Part shown: one piece after another, positions 33,238 to 42,250 of the stretch | How positions within the stretch are numbered: the stretch's first letter is position 1 | How the letters are laid out: every line of letters begins with the position of its first letter | Origin: Hemerocallis citrina | Taxonomy: Eukaryota; Streptophyta; Magnoliopsida; Asparagales; Asphodelaceae | Reading direction: 5' to 3' | Assembly (NCBI GenBank): GCA_017893485.1 | Contig: CM030361.1 | Span: forward strand, 143,096,941 to 143,160,940 | DNA length: 64,000 nt | The notes under the pieces: model-generated | Databases searched by the model: none | Told to the model about the DNA's origin: nothing | The model's input: the letters and a program-made list of their open reading frames with translations, nothing else | Translations under genes and position numbers: made by a program

Positions 33238-33243
33238 TTTATT
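33238..33243 (-). terminator. AATAAA poly(A) signal of the antisense gene
   Basis: Minus-strand TTAATAAAATTCCC about 85 bp after the last antisense stop (33,328), preceded by TTTTGTATTATGTG: a credible plant 3' end. Confidence 0.5.
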
Positions 33244-33327
33244 AATTGTCGGCACATAATACAAAACATTCCATTACAAAGTGTTGGCAACCAAAACACA
33301 CAATGCCCGACCCACTGCACTTGTCTC

Positions 33328-33747
33328 TCATATAAAGACATCCTCGCTAAACTGTTCGTCCTCCTCGGCTGACGGCTCCTCCTTCTCCCCCCGGAGCCTC
33401 GCCATCACACCACGCAGATGCCACATCTCTGAGAGCAGGTCATCCCGCTCGGCGACGATCTTCGACTGAATGTGCCGAATGCTTTTGACCCGAAGAGCAT
33501 TGCTGAATGCGGTCTGCGAGTCTTCATCCTCCCCTGCGAGGCTCAGCTCGACGATCTTATTCTCCAAGCGTTGGATCTCGGCTTCCCGGAGACTGAGGAC
33601 CAACGAAAGGTGGTCCCACTCACTCTCGGCTCGGCGTAACTTCATATCGGCGCTCCTAGGGCTCAGAACCACTGTTCCAGAGGTGGCCTCGGATTTAGAG
33701 TCATCATTCGAATGCTCGGAGTCCGAGCAATGGATCGTCACAACGAG
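33328..33747 (-). CDS. Antisense gene of element B, exon 5 (predicted)
   Basis: The open segment follows a strong acceptor, TTTTCTCTTCTTTTCAG, and starts LVVTIHCSDSEHSNDD with no ATG at its head. It encodes about 139 residues: an acidic/Ser start, a charged coiled-coil centre (LSLREAEIQRLENKIVELSL, then IQSKIVAERDDLLSEMWHLR) and an acidic tail EEPSAEEDEQFSEDVFI. Stop at 33,328. The upstream donor is not clear: exon 4 ends in a stop with no obvious GT before it, so this may be an alternative last exon. No enzyme motif is visible. Confidence 0.55.
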   Translation of the reverse strand, partial: LVVTIHCSDSEHSNDDSKSEATSGTVVLSPRSADMKLRRAESEWDHLSLVLSLREAEIQRLENKIVELSLAGEDEDSQTAFSNALRVKSIRHIQSKIVAERDDLLSEMWHLRGVMARLRGEKEEPSAEEDEQFSEDVFI

Positions 33748-33914
33748 CTGAAAAGAAGAGAAAACGAATAACACAGTTTCAATACACTGCCGGAGTCTAA
33801 CACTTGAAAATTTTTCAGAACTATTTGCATTCAGACATGATAGTGTTACAGACGGTCGGTTGACCCTACAGCTAAGTTGTTACAACGGTCAACAAAAATA
33901 GGAAAACGACAGAA

Positions 33915-34754
33915 TCAGAGCCTCTTCGGAAGGGGAATGCTTCGGTTTAGGGAAACACGAGGACGACGAGGTCTACCCTCCGAACCCGACCCTAAACCAA
34001 CGAAGCGCGACCCTCCTTCGCTGCTAGCTCTAACTGCGACGCCAGCCGAAGACCCGCTCGACGAGGCGGCCGCACTGCTCTGAGCGTCGGCTGGACTCCG
34101 CCTGGTCAACGGCGAGCGCATCGCAAGTTCGTGAAACGTAATCCCCCTCTCGCTTTCTTCGCGAGTGCACGAAGTGCTACGTACGTTAGCCCTGACCGGT
34201 GCCGGCTTGAGCGACGCGATCTCTTCCTCCAGTTCGATAATCCTATCCCTCAAGACGTCATCCTTCGCCAACTTCTTCGGTCGCGGGGCCGTCAACGAGC
34301 CCGAGGCATTGGCGTTATCAGTCGCGAGCCGTCGGTAATGGGTGACTTCAATCCCCCTATCTATTGTGATCCTTCTGAGCCTGTCGACTTCGGCCGATAG
34401 CCTCTTGCGCTCGGTCGACGCTTTCTCCAGTTCGGAAGCCAGCTTCTCCCACTCCGCCGAGCGCTCTTTTTCCGCTAGCTCCAAGTATTGGACCTCGGCC
34501 AAAAGGTCGTCATTCTTCTGCTCGGCGGCAGTAAGCTCCCTACGGAGGTTCCCAACTTCGCCTTCGGGATAGGGGGCTGAAGAGCGCTTCCGGTACTGGT
34601 ACAGCTCTCGACCATACCTCCGCAGAGCCGCCTTCGTATCCTCCAGCCTGCCGAGCAGGAGATATCGCTTATACCGGCTCTGAGAGAGCTCGTCCTTCGT
34701 TTTCACCAACTCCTGCCGAAGGTATTCAGCCTCCGTGATCGGACCGAACCTCAC
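33915..34754 (-). CDS. Antisense gene of element B, exon 4 (coiled coil with NVRSTSC motif)
   Basis: Preceded by TTTATCTCTGCATTTCAG (acceptor at 34,755), opening VRFGPITEAEYLRQELVKTK without an ATG. About 279 residues: a long heptad-rich coiled coil (LRRELTAAEQKNDDLLAEVQ; LASELEKASTERKRLSAEVD), then RDRIIELEEEIASLKP, the conserved ANVRSTSC and ITFHELAMRSPLTRR with ADAQSS, and a Ser/Gly/Arg tail. The block from RDRIIELE to the Ser-rich tail is conserved in element A (2,290-2,552). The lack of an initiator and the acceptor imply that it is spliced from upstream, but the donor in exon 3 was not found. Likely a structural or nucleic-acid-associated protein part; function unknown. Confidence 0.62.
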   Translation of the reverse strand: MRFGPITEAEYLRQELVKTKDELSQSRYKRYLLLGRLEDTKAALRRYGRELYQYRKRSSAPYPEGEVGNLRRELTAAEQKNDDLLAEVQYLELAEKERSAEWEKLASELEKASTERKRLSAEVDRLRRITIDRGIEVTHYRRLATDNANASGSLTAPRPKKLAKDDVLRDRIIELEEEIASLKPAPVRANVRSTSCTREESERGITFHELAMRSPLTRRSPADAQSSAAASSSGSSAGVAVRASSEGGSRFVGLGSGSEGRPRRPRVSLNRSIPLPKRL

Positions 34755-34962
34755 CTGAAATGCAGAGATAAATCCGAGGCCCAACACTTGGAGAAAGTTA
34801 CGCCAAAACAAACACTAAGTCCGAGACTCAACACTTGGGCAAATTTTGGCCAAACAAAACATTTTTTTCATTCAAAATTCGAAGAGTTCTACAACAGCGG
34901 TGGCCAGTCCGCAGTTAGGCTTACAAAAACAAAAAAAAGGGAGAGGAAAAAAGACAACCGAG

Positions 34963-35681
34963 TCAGGGGTCGACCTTTTTGTCGTTCGGGTCCGTCGACC
35001 CCTCGGCCTTGTCCTTGCCCTCGCCTCCGCCACCTCCTTCGCTCCAGCTCTCCTCCTCGGAGTCGTCCTCCTTCTCCTCCTCGGCCGCGGCCTTCCACGG
35101 GTCCTCGACGGGTTCCGTCTCCCCCTCGGGGCCGATCAACCCCTCGGGGACAACCTCCTCCCCTTCCACGAGGTCATAGAAGTTGTAGGAGGACGTGTCG
35201 AAGCCCGGGTTCTTGGCGACCACATGTTGCAAGGCCCGGCCGTAGGCGTCCAGCATGTTCTGGATCATGTGCATCGCGGCCTCCTCCTGCACGGCTTTCT
35301 TCACCCTCTTCACCTTCCTGAGGTGTTTTGCCTTGATCTTCTCGGCCCTCTTCCGAGCGTCCTCCGCCTCCGACCGAGCCTTGGCCAGCTCCTCCCTCAG
35401 GTCAGCAGCCTCCTTCGCCGACGCCTCGAGCTTGGCCGCCGAATCCTTCAGCTTGGCCGCCTCCTTCTCCGAGGCCTCGAGCTTGGCCGCCGTATCCTTT
35501 GACAGCTGAACAGCATCGGCCAGCTGCTTCTCCAGCCCCTCCACTTCGGTGGCCCTCTCGTCGAAAGAAGCAACTCGGAATCGAGCCGCTTCGCGACCTT
35601 GACGCGTTCCGCCCTCTCCTTCTCCTTCTCCTGATCCTTCCTCGCCATCTCCTCGAGCAGGAAATTGAAGTGGCAGATGGT
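34963..35681 (-). pseudogene. Antisense gene of element B, exon 3, with a probable frameshift
   Basis: Acceptor TTCTCTTTCAG at 35,682 leads in phase into TICHFNFLLEEMARKDQEKE... RLDSELLLS. Near 35,560-35,575 the sensible reading jumps to another frame (DERATEVEGLEKQLADAVQ), which runs to the stop at 34,963. That fits a one-base insertion or two-base deletion. The second part is an Ala/Lys/Glu coiled coil with internal repeats (AAKLEASEKEAAKLKDS), then ALQHVVAKNPGFDTSSYNFY, VEGEEVV and an acidic, Gly-rich tail. Element A has the same GFDSS...VEGEEVV order. After the stop comes AATGAAAAAAATG, a possible poly(A) region also seen in element A (AATGAAATGAAAA near 1,777). Confidence 0.68.
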
Positions 35682-35775
35682 CTGAAAGAGAACAACAGGG
35701 TTACAATCCGAATCCAAGAACTTAGAAAATTTTCTAAGGAAGAAATTCAGATGAAGAAGGAGTCAGCCTACTTAC

Positions 35776-36320
35776 CGACATGGTATCCCGGGCGATCTGC
35801 ATCACGGCGTCCCCTGCCATCCCGGCCTTCAGGGTCGCTCGATCCTTCGGGGTCGGCAAGTGCCTTATCGCCTCCATGCAGATGTTCCCGTCGCCCAGGA
35901 AACCATCGGCGTTCATCACCTGCCAGTCGGGGACGAAGATCTGCTTGTGACGCTCGGTCAAGATCTTCTCCGCCTCGGCAGTGAGGGGCGGAACCGGCAT
36001 GGACAGCGCATCCTTCACCCCGAACACGCCGCTCGACGAACCCGGAGCGTCCGTCCCCAGGGTCGGCACAGGTGCATCCGAGGTAGGGGGATCGGAGACA
36101 ATGGCCTCCCCCTGCTCGGGGACCACGACCTTCGTCGGAGAGACGAGGACCTCAATCTCCCCCTCCTTGAGGACCGCGACCTTCGGTTGGTCGGCGGTCT
36201 TTACGACCGAGGGCTTCTTCGAAGCCCGGCTGTCCTGAGGCGCTGCCGACGGCCTCTTCTTCTTCTCCTGCTCTGCCCGGCCCTTCGCCACCAGAGCCTT
36301 GTAATCGAGCTTCATTGTCT
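35776..36320 (-). CDS. Antisense gene of element B, exon 2
   Basis: After an intron ending GGCTTTTGCAG the frame reads TMKLDYKALVAKGRAEQEKK, then a Pro/Ser/acidic linker and LTAEAEKILTERHKQIFVPD... MAGDAVMQIARDTMS. The exon ends at a strong donor, TCG|GTAAGT (intron 35,775-35,682, 94 bp), and joins exon 3 in phase 0. The 5' junction is ambiguous by two bases: splicing at AG|ACAATG (36,318) from CTG|GTATTT, or at CAG|AG (36,320) from C|GTATGC, both keep the frame open. Role unknown; the linker suggests a flexible joint between the exon 1 domain and the coiled coil. Confidence 0.7.
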
Positions 36321-36385
36321 CTGCAAAAGCCGGATGGAAAAACTTAGAAAATTTTTCATGAACTTTAAACAAGGAGTATAAATAC

Positions 36386-37375
36386 CAGATGCATACGAGG
36401 GTCGATCGGACTAAGACCCCCACGGAACAGATGCTCCTCCGTAATATCCTTCCAGCTTAGCACTGGCAGGGCGAGAAGCTTCCTCTGGACCTCGGCCTCC
36501 TCAGCATTCAGCGGGGCGTCCTTCTTTGTACGCTTGGGCAGGCCGTCTTTCGCCCAAACTGTCGGTATCACCCACGGCGTCAGATTTCGGACGAGGAAGT
36601 ATTTATCCTTCCAATGTTTGATCGAGTCCGGGTTCTCGATCAACTTAACCCCCGTCCGAGGAGAAAGGAAAAACCTCTGCTCGTCACGCCTCGGCTGGCA
36701 AGGTCGGAATAGACTCCGAAAGAGGAACATAGTCGGCTTGGCGTCGATCTCTTGACATCGGAGGAGGAACGCCACGACATGCCTCCAAGTGTTCGGCATC
36801 AGTTGGGCAGGACTCAGACCGTACCAGACCAAGACTTCGACCACGAACGGGTGTAGGGGAAAGCGGAGCCCGGCGATGAGGGAATCGACCGGGAAGACGC
36901 ATATGTCCGGCGAGGACTTTGTGTTGGCTCGGAACCCCGGCCCAGGAAGGAGCAGCGCATACTCAAGCGGGATCCGGAAACCCTCTCGGATCATGCGCAG
37001 ATCGGCCTCGGTGAGAGTCGAGATCCTGTGGTCGACCTTGGACAGCTCCCTAGGCTCGTTCTCCTCTACCAGCTTCGCCGTACCTTGAGTGACCCTCTCC
37101 AAGGTATCCTCGGCGTAATCCCGGACGCCTCCCACGGTCAATACGGCGATGAGCTGCCGACCGAACGCCCCCGCTCTCTTCGGCGTTTCCACTATTGTGA
37201 TCACGGCTTTGCCCTTTCGGGACTCCGCCGCGACTTCCTCGGGCACTTCGGCCACCTCACCCTCTTTATCCGGACGAACAACTTCTTGCTCGCTCGGCTC
37301 CATTACTCCCTTCCCTTTATCCCCTCGGCCAACGGCTTGCTCCGAGGCGGGGGTCTCAGCCGAAATCTTAACCAT
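36386..37375 (-). CDS. Antisense gene of element B, exon 1: plant-mobile-domain / Transposase_28-like protein
   Basis: A true ATG at 37,375 opens 330 codons to a donor near 36,386. Residues 1-100 are acidic and low in complexity (GDKGKGVMEPSEQEVV). Residues ~115-290 form a conserved globular domain: LTEADLRMIREGFRIP, FRANTKSSPDICVFPVDSL, LRFPLHPFVVEVLVWYGLSP, LMPNTWRHVVAFLLRCQ and WKDKYFLVRN. This pattern is that of the 'putative gypsy type transposon'/Transposase_28 family of plant mobile-domain proteins (Pfam PF04195, by recognition only). Such antisense genes are known between pol and the 3' LTR in Tat-lineage elements, for example gene 23 of Grande. It has its own TATA box. The molecular role is not established; capture from a host mobile-domain gene and a regulatory role are both possible. 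Confidence 0.82.
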
Positions 37376-37566
37376 GTTTTCCTAAAAAGAGAAGGGAAAG
37401 AAACTGACCTTGAAGTGACAGGTGCGGTCGGAAAGTTCGCCGGAGCTAAGAACACTACCGCGACAGCTGGCAACGCCACCAAGGGAGCTAAAAACTGCGA
37501 AGCAAAGTAAAAACGGAAGAGAGAGAGTAAAAGTGAAAAGTGAAGACTTAGTCTTGGGGGGGTGAA

Positions 37567-37575
37567 GATTTATAG
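37567..37575 (-). promoter_or_regulatory. TATA box of the antisense gene
   Basis: Minus-strand TTTTACTATAAATCTTCACC, about 190 bp before the ATG at 37,375 and followed by a pyrimidine-rich CTCTCTCTCTTCCG tract, as in many plant core promoters. Confidence 0.58.
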
Positions 37576-37740
37576 TAAAATTGGAACGTCCCTTGGACTT
37601 CCAATGAAACTTCGCGACTTTTGGGCTACTCTCGAAACGTCACGAAGGCCCATCACCACTACTCCTCTCACCAAGTCAATTGGCTCGGCCCCGAGGGATC
37701 CAAATCCAAGCTACGAGCGACCCAAACACGCCGACAGCAG

Positions 37741-37925
37741 GGTCCGGTCGGAAGCTGAGCAAGTGCCTTCCCGAGCTGGTAAACGGGGAAAACTCACTTT
37801 CCCCTCAACTTTCGCGCCCGATCTCGATCAGACGGCTCAGATCTCGCCAAGAGCACTAAACGACAAGATAGTGTTTTCTTGGGGACTGCGCCCGTCTTGA
37901 GATACGCGCCATCATCCAGCGGCTC
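37741..37925. repeat. Copy b of the ~190-bp flanking repeat
   Basis: Same ordered blocks as 32,871-33,029. It lies just upstream of the antisense promoter, so copies sit at both ends of the antisense cassette. Confidence 0.9.
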
Positions 37926-38189
37926 AAGGTGCGCCACGTCGCTCGGACGATTGAACCCTCGGACGCCTCACCTATGCCTAAAGGAACCTGGAAAAATTTT
38001 GATTCAATTTTGAGGCGCCGCCTTCGGCTAGCGCCCCCCAGGTCCCGTGCATTAGTCGGTATTCCACCGACAATGGGCCCCGGTCGGGAACAGATCGGCG
38101 CTCCTCTCATCTCTAACTCCCCCGGGCTGACATCCAACAGAAGCCATCAGCCCGGAAGGAAGACAGAGATGAGAGAAGGCCCATCAACA

Positions 38190-38450
38190 CTCAGAGAACA
38201 GGAGAAACACGCCGTTCCGAGCCAGTTGTTTACAACTGGAAGGCGCGGCTTGTTAGAGGACTCCAACCGCAGTGCCTTCACAGTTGCAAACAACAGGCTC
38301 GGACGGCCCAAAAGCCCGAGCTGCAACTCGTGATAGAGAAGCGCGCCATCCCGAGCTAGTTGGTTGCAACTGGAAGGGTCAGTTTGTCAGAGGAATCTGA
38401 CAGCGGCGCCTTCACAGTTGCAACAAACGGACTCGGATGGCCCGGAGATC
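38190..38450. repeat. Two ~125-bp direct repeats
   Basis: GAGCCAGTTGTTTACAACTG and GAGCTAGTTGGTTGCAACTG each lead into GCCTTCACAGTTGCAA and GCTCGGACGGCCC/ACTCGGATGGCCC. Each unit contains a small inverted CAGTTG...CAACTG. Confidence 0.82.
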
Positions 38451-38539
38451 GGCATCGGACATGGATCGTCACTCTCCCACCAAGACCTCCGCCTACTTCG
38501 GCACTCACTTCGGAGCAACCAAAGAAGGCAGAAGATCTT

Positions 38540-38830
38540 GGTGAGAGAACGACCACCCGTCCTCCCGAGACGGCCCATCCCTCGGATCCGGACTATGGTC
38601 GTCACCACTCTTGCTTTATTCTCCCCCGCTCCTGACATCCACTTAGGGACCGTCCGGAACGGGAGAAGATAAAGGTAAGAGAGCGACCACCCGTCCTTCG
38701 GAGATAACTCATCCCCCGGTTTCGGACTACGGTCGTCACCACTACTACCTCGTTCCCCCTCGCTCCTGACATCCACTTGGGGGCCGTCAGGAACAAAGGG
38801 AAAACCAGGCAGAAGAGCGACCACCTCTCC
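38540..38830. repeat. Two ~135-bp direct repeats
   Basis: GAGARCGACCACCCGTCCTY, CTACGGTCGTCACCACT-type and CGCTCCTGACATCCACTT blocks recur in order. The minus-strand open frame across 38,387-38,884 lies on these repeats and begins with a non-ATG codon. Confidence 0.82.
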
Positions 38831-38944
38831 GAACCTCAGGAGAGAAGCTACCCAAGGCAGATGCCTCCAAGGTCTGAAACTCAATTTGGTTGTGACTAAA
38901 ATGACAAAGGGAGTGGAGTACTTATAGCCTGCCTCCTAGAACCA

Positions 38945-39075
38945 GCCATTATGACCCTCAGAAATCGAAGCGCCGCGTTTTAATTAAGGGAATTACTGAT
39001 CCTCGGAAGTTGAAACGCCGCGCATTAATTAAAGGAATTATCCTTAATGACGTCGGGAAGGCGAAACGCCACACA
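38945..39075. repeat. Three ~48-bp direct repeats
   Basis: GAARYYGAARCGCCGCGYWTTAATTAA-type units, the last degraded (GGCGAAACGCCACACAAATC). Confidence 0.72.
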
Positions 39076-39139
39076 AATCACGAAGCACCATTAACACCAT
39101 GGGGAACAGAGCCATCTCAGATTGCCAAAAACCACAGGC

Positions 39140-39740
39140 CCTCGGTCGGCTGCCGAGCAAGTGCCTTTCCGAGCGTGTAAACGAGGAAAAATCACTTTCC
39201 CCTCAACTTTCGCGTCTGATCTCAATCAGACGGCCCAGATCTCGCCAAGAGCACTAAAAGACAAGATAGTGTTTTCTTGGGGACGGCGCCCGTCTCGAGA
39301 TGCGTGCCGACATCCAACAGCTCAGATAACGCCACGTCGCTCGGCCTGCCGAACACCAATGCCTTCGGTCGGCATCCGAGCAAGTGCCTTCCCGAGCTGG
39401 TAAATGAAGGAAAAAAGACACCGAGCTACGTGGACCCCTGGATCTCTCAAAAATTCGCGCTCCCAATGATGAAGAGCCCAGATTGCGCCACGTGCGCTAA
39501 AAGACAAGATAGTGTTTTTTTGGGAACTGCACCCATCTCGAGATGCGTGCCACCATCCGATGGCTCAGATTGCGCCACGTCGCTCGGAACGCCGAACCCC
39601 CTAGTCTCCGGTCGGCAGCCGAGCAAGTGCCTTTCCGAGCTCGTAAACGGAGAAAAACGCTGCCGAGCGGTAACAACCATCAGATCTTTCCGAAGTTCGC
39701 GTCCGTCCACGATCGATGGCTCAGATCGAGCCACGCCATT
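39140..39740. repeat. Copies c, d and e of the ~190-240-bp flanking repeat
   Basis: Copies start at 39,140, 39,366 and 39,607, giving a tandem period near 230 bp. Each has GAGCAAGTGCCTTYCCGAGC; c and d also have AAAGACAAGATAGTGTTTT and CTCGAGATGCGTGCC. Confidence 0.87.
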
Positions 39741-40144
39741 AATCGGTATTTAAATCGTTTTTTATTTATTTTAATCGTTTTATTTGTTTAAAAATTGCGA
39801 GAAAATTGCTAAAAATTCGGGAAAATTAGCTAAAAATTCTGGGAGATAATTGAAAATTCGGGGACATACTTTCGGACCCCAGAGCGAACAATTATTACCC
39901 TGAACGCACCGCTAAAGCCCCCGAACGATTAGCAAACACATCGCAGAATTAAACAAATACTTCGAAAAAAGTAGATAAAAGACTGTCAGATACCCGACGC
40001 GGCTCAAGAACAGCACACAGCATCAAAAGTTACCTCACTACCCCCTTTCTAGATTCAAAATCCCACATTTGGACTCCGATACAACTCCACCAGCCACTGA
40101 AACTGCTGAACTACTCCTCAAAGTCTGATCACGCTCAGCCTTTA
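39741..40144. other. AT-rich pre-LTR region, no gene
   Basis: Repeated AAAATTCGGGAAAATT-like blocks. Similar blocks occur in the 12,970-13,190 remnant. Confidence 0.55.
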
Positions 40145-40156
40145 GGAGTGGGGGGC
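40145..40156 (+). other. Polypurine tract of element B
   Basis: GGAGTGGGGGGC directly before the 3' LTR, spaced by TCG. Confidence 0.82.
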
Positions 40157-40159
40157 TCG

Positions 40160-40756
40160 TGATATGGCTAAAATTGGGGTTAAATCGGGACCGTCCAGAT
40201 CGAGCACGAATCTTGAAGCACGGGGGTAAAAAGGTAATTTCACATACAGATGGATCCAAAACGGGTATTGGGCCTCCTTCTCACGAAACCAACCGCCCGC
40301 GAATAGATCTACTCCGACTGGGCACGGGTCCCAACCCGATACAAGCCCAGTCCACCAAGAGGAGAATCAGGGCACTGATTTGATTAAATCAAATCAACAA
40401 ACTTGATTGGCTCCCACCAGGGAATCAGGGTCTAACTTCCTAAAACAGAATAGGAGGATTTTTCTCCTAACTGTTAGGCAGGAAATCAGGGCCCTAATCA
40501 TTCCAGAAGGCGACTATAAATACAGCCCCTCTACCACCAAGACCAGGTTAATCACTTTTTCACCACTTAAGCTCTTTCTTAATCTTTTACTGATTACTGA
40601 CAAGAGCGTCGGAGGGTGCGTCGCCGGAATCAACCCCGGTGTCTCGCACTTCCCTGCAGGTTGCGGCGGAAGCAAGAAGGTCGAGTCAGCTGTTCAGGTT
40701 TTCCTCGGATCTACAAATTCTATCTGTCTGCCCCCACACCGAAATCAGCGGTAACA
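40160..40756 (+). repeat. 3' LTR of element B
   Basis: 597 bp, identical to the 5' LTR except for four substitutions. Followed by the second GGTAG. Confidence 0.97.
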
Positions 40757-40761
40757 GGTAG

Positions 40762-41028
40762 GTTTCAATATTTTTTTGTAATTTTTCTGTTGTATATTTA
40801 ATCTGTGATTGCATTCAAAACCTAATAATGGTGATGACAATAAACCTGATCTCATGCTAGTCCTGCTCAAAGTCCATGAAAAGTTCCTTCAATGTATGAC
40901 TATCACACAAATTGTCGTGCCAAAACCTGGGTAAGGAGCCACTGCCCAATGAAACATTCGTACATTCAAAAAAAGGTTTAAATGACTTAGCCCACTGCCC
41001 AATGAAACATTCATTCATTTATTCATTT
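40762..41028. other. Right flank of element B, no gene seen
   Basis: Possibly the rest of the LTR-like sequence interrupted at 25,634. Contains two copies of CCACTGCCCAATGAAACATT (about 40,940 and 40,993). Confidence 0.35.
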
Positions 41029-41400
41029 TGTAACGCCTCGAGCACTGGCTCAGTTGCGCACGTGGCTACACGCGCGCGCAATACGCGAACAAATAAAATT
41101 CTAACAACTGCCTACCACAGCCGTGCCTCACAAAAGGTGTCTAGGTTCCTCTTGATCATAGGCAAACTAATATACACTCTTCTCTCTCTTCTCCATTTTC
41201 CGATGTGGGACATAACCCATGCCCAAGTGCACAGCCACTTTTCTTTCATTCATTCATTTCATCATTTAATACACATTTTCCCAAAAGCCCAATAGAATTT
41301 CTATAGGCTCCTTCCATTAATCCATTAATCCATAGCCCTATAGAATCTCCTATAGGCCAACGACCACTTCTCACATATTATTATTATTATTATTATTATT

Positions 41401-41502
<102 letters not shown>

Positions 41503-42134
41503 ATTCTTATATATAATATTATTATTATATATTTCCATATAATATTATATATATACACTCTTAAGTACGGGGTGTTACATACACCCCCCTTAGAACTCAG
41601 CGCCCTCGCTGAGCCCAAAACTTGCAACCTGATCCAGGATCCCTTTCTAGCCGGTGTGGAGAGGACTACGCTGATTCTGCTAGTTGTACAGTCCCCTACC
41701 TGGACGACCTGTACCAACCTCACTCCCTTTCAGGCATACATCTTACACACTTGGTGTCGAAAGTCGGCACTGATACCATTTGTAACGCCCCGAGCCCTGG
41801 CTCAACTGTACACGTGGCTACACGCGCGCGCAATACGCGAACAAATAAAATCATAATAACTGCTCACCACAGGCGTGCCTCACAAAAGGTGGCCATACTA
41901 TTAGGTGCCTATTGATCATAGGCAAACTAATATACACTTTTCTCTCTCTTCTCCATTTTCTGATGTGGGACATAACCCACGCCCAAGTGCACAGCCACTT
42001 TTCTTTCATTGAATCATTTCATCATTCAATGCACATTTCCCCTTAAGCCCCATAGAATTTCTATAGGCTCTTTCCATTAATCCATTAATCCATAGCCCTA
42101 TAGAATCACCTATAGGCCAACTACCACTTCTCTC

Positions 42135-42135
<1 letters not shown>

Positions 42136-42204
<69 letters not shown>
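42136..42204. repeat. (TTA)n microsatellite
   Basis: About 23 TTA units, then a CA run (42,212-42,229) and TA units. Confidence 0.96.
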
Positions 42205-42207
<3 letters not shown>

Positions 42208-42212
42208 CATAT

Positions 42213-42244
<32 letters not shown>

Positions 42245-42250
42245 GTTACA

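Larger units (their letters stand above)
25635..40756 (+). mobile_element. Element B: complete, young Tat-lineage Ty3/gypsy element with an antisense gene (15,122 bp)
   Basis: Two 597-bp LTRs (25,635-26,231 and 40,160-40,756) start TGATATGGCTAAAATTGG and end CAGCGGTAACA. Five-base target duplications GGTAG flank it (25,630-25,634; 40,757-40,761). By hand alignment the LTRs differ at four positions (0.67%), near 25,784, 25,809, 26,047 and 26,189. With an assumed plant rate of 1.3e-8 per site per year this is about 0.26 million years. Order: LTR, PBS, gag-pol (one frame, one stop), poly(A) signal, 110-bp array, antisense multi-exon gene, repeat-rich region, polypurine tract, LTR. GC-rich coding DNA contrasts with the AT-rich surroundings. 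Two RNase H domains and the antisense gene place it in the Tat lineage. Confidence 0.96.

Noticed and set aside
34846..35502. 218-codon plus-strand frame opposite antisense exon 3
   Set aside because: Leu/Arg/Ser-rich shadow of a GC-rich coiled-coil exon. The minus frame has homology in element A; this one does not.
38387..38884. 165-codon minus-strand frame downstream of a TATA-like GGCTATAAGTACTCC
   Set aside because: It begins with TTG, not ATG, and consists of two ~135-bp tandem repeats; more likely a by-product of the repeats.
40912..41295. 127-codon frame across the TRIM C left edge
   Set aside because: It crosses an element boundary into LTR sequence, so it cannot be a conserved gene.
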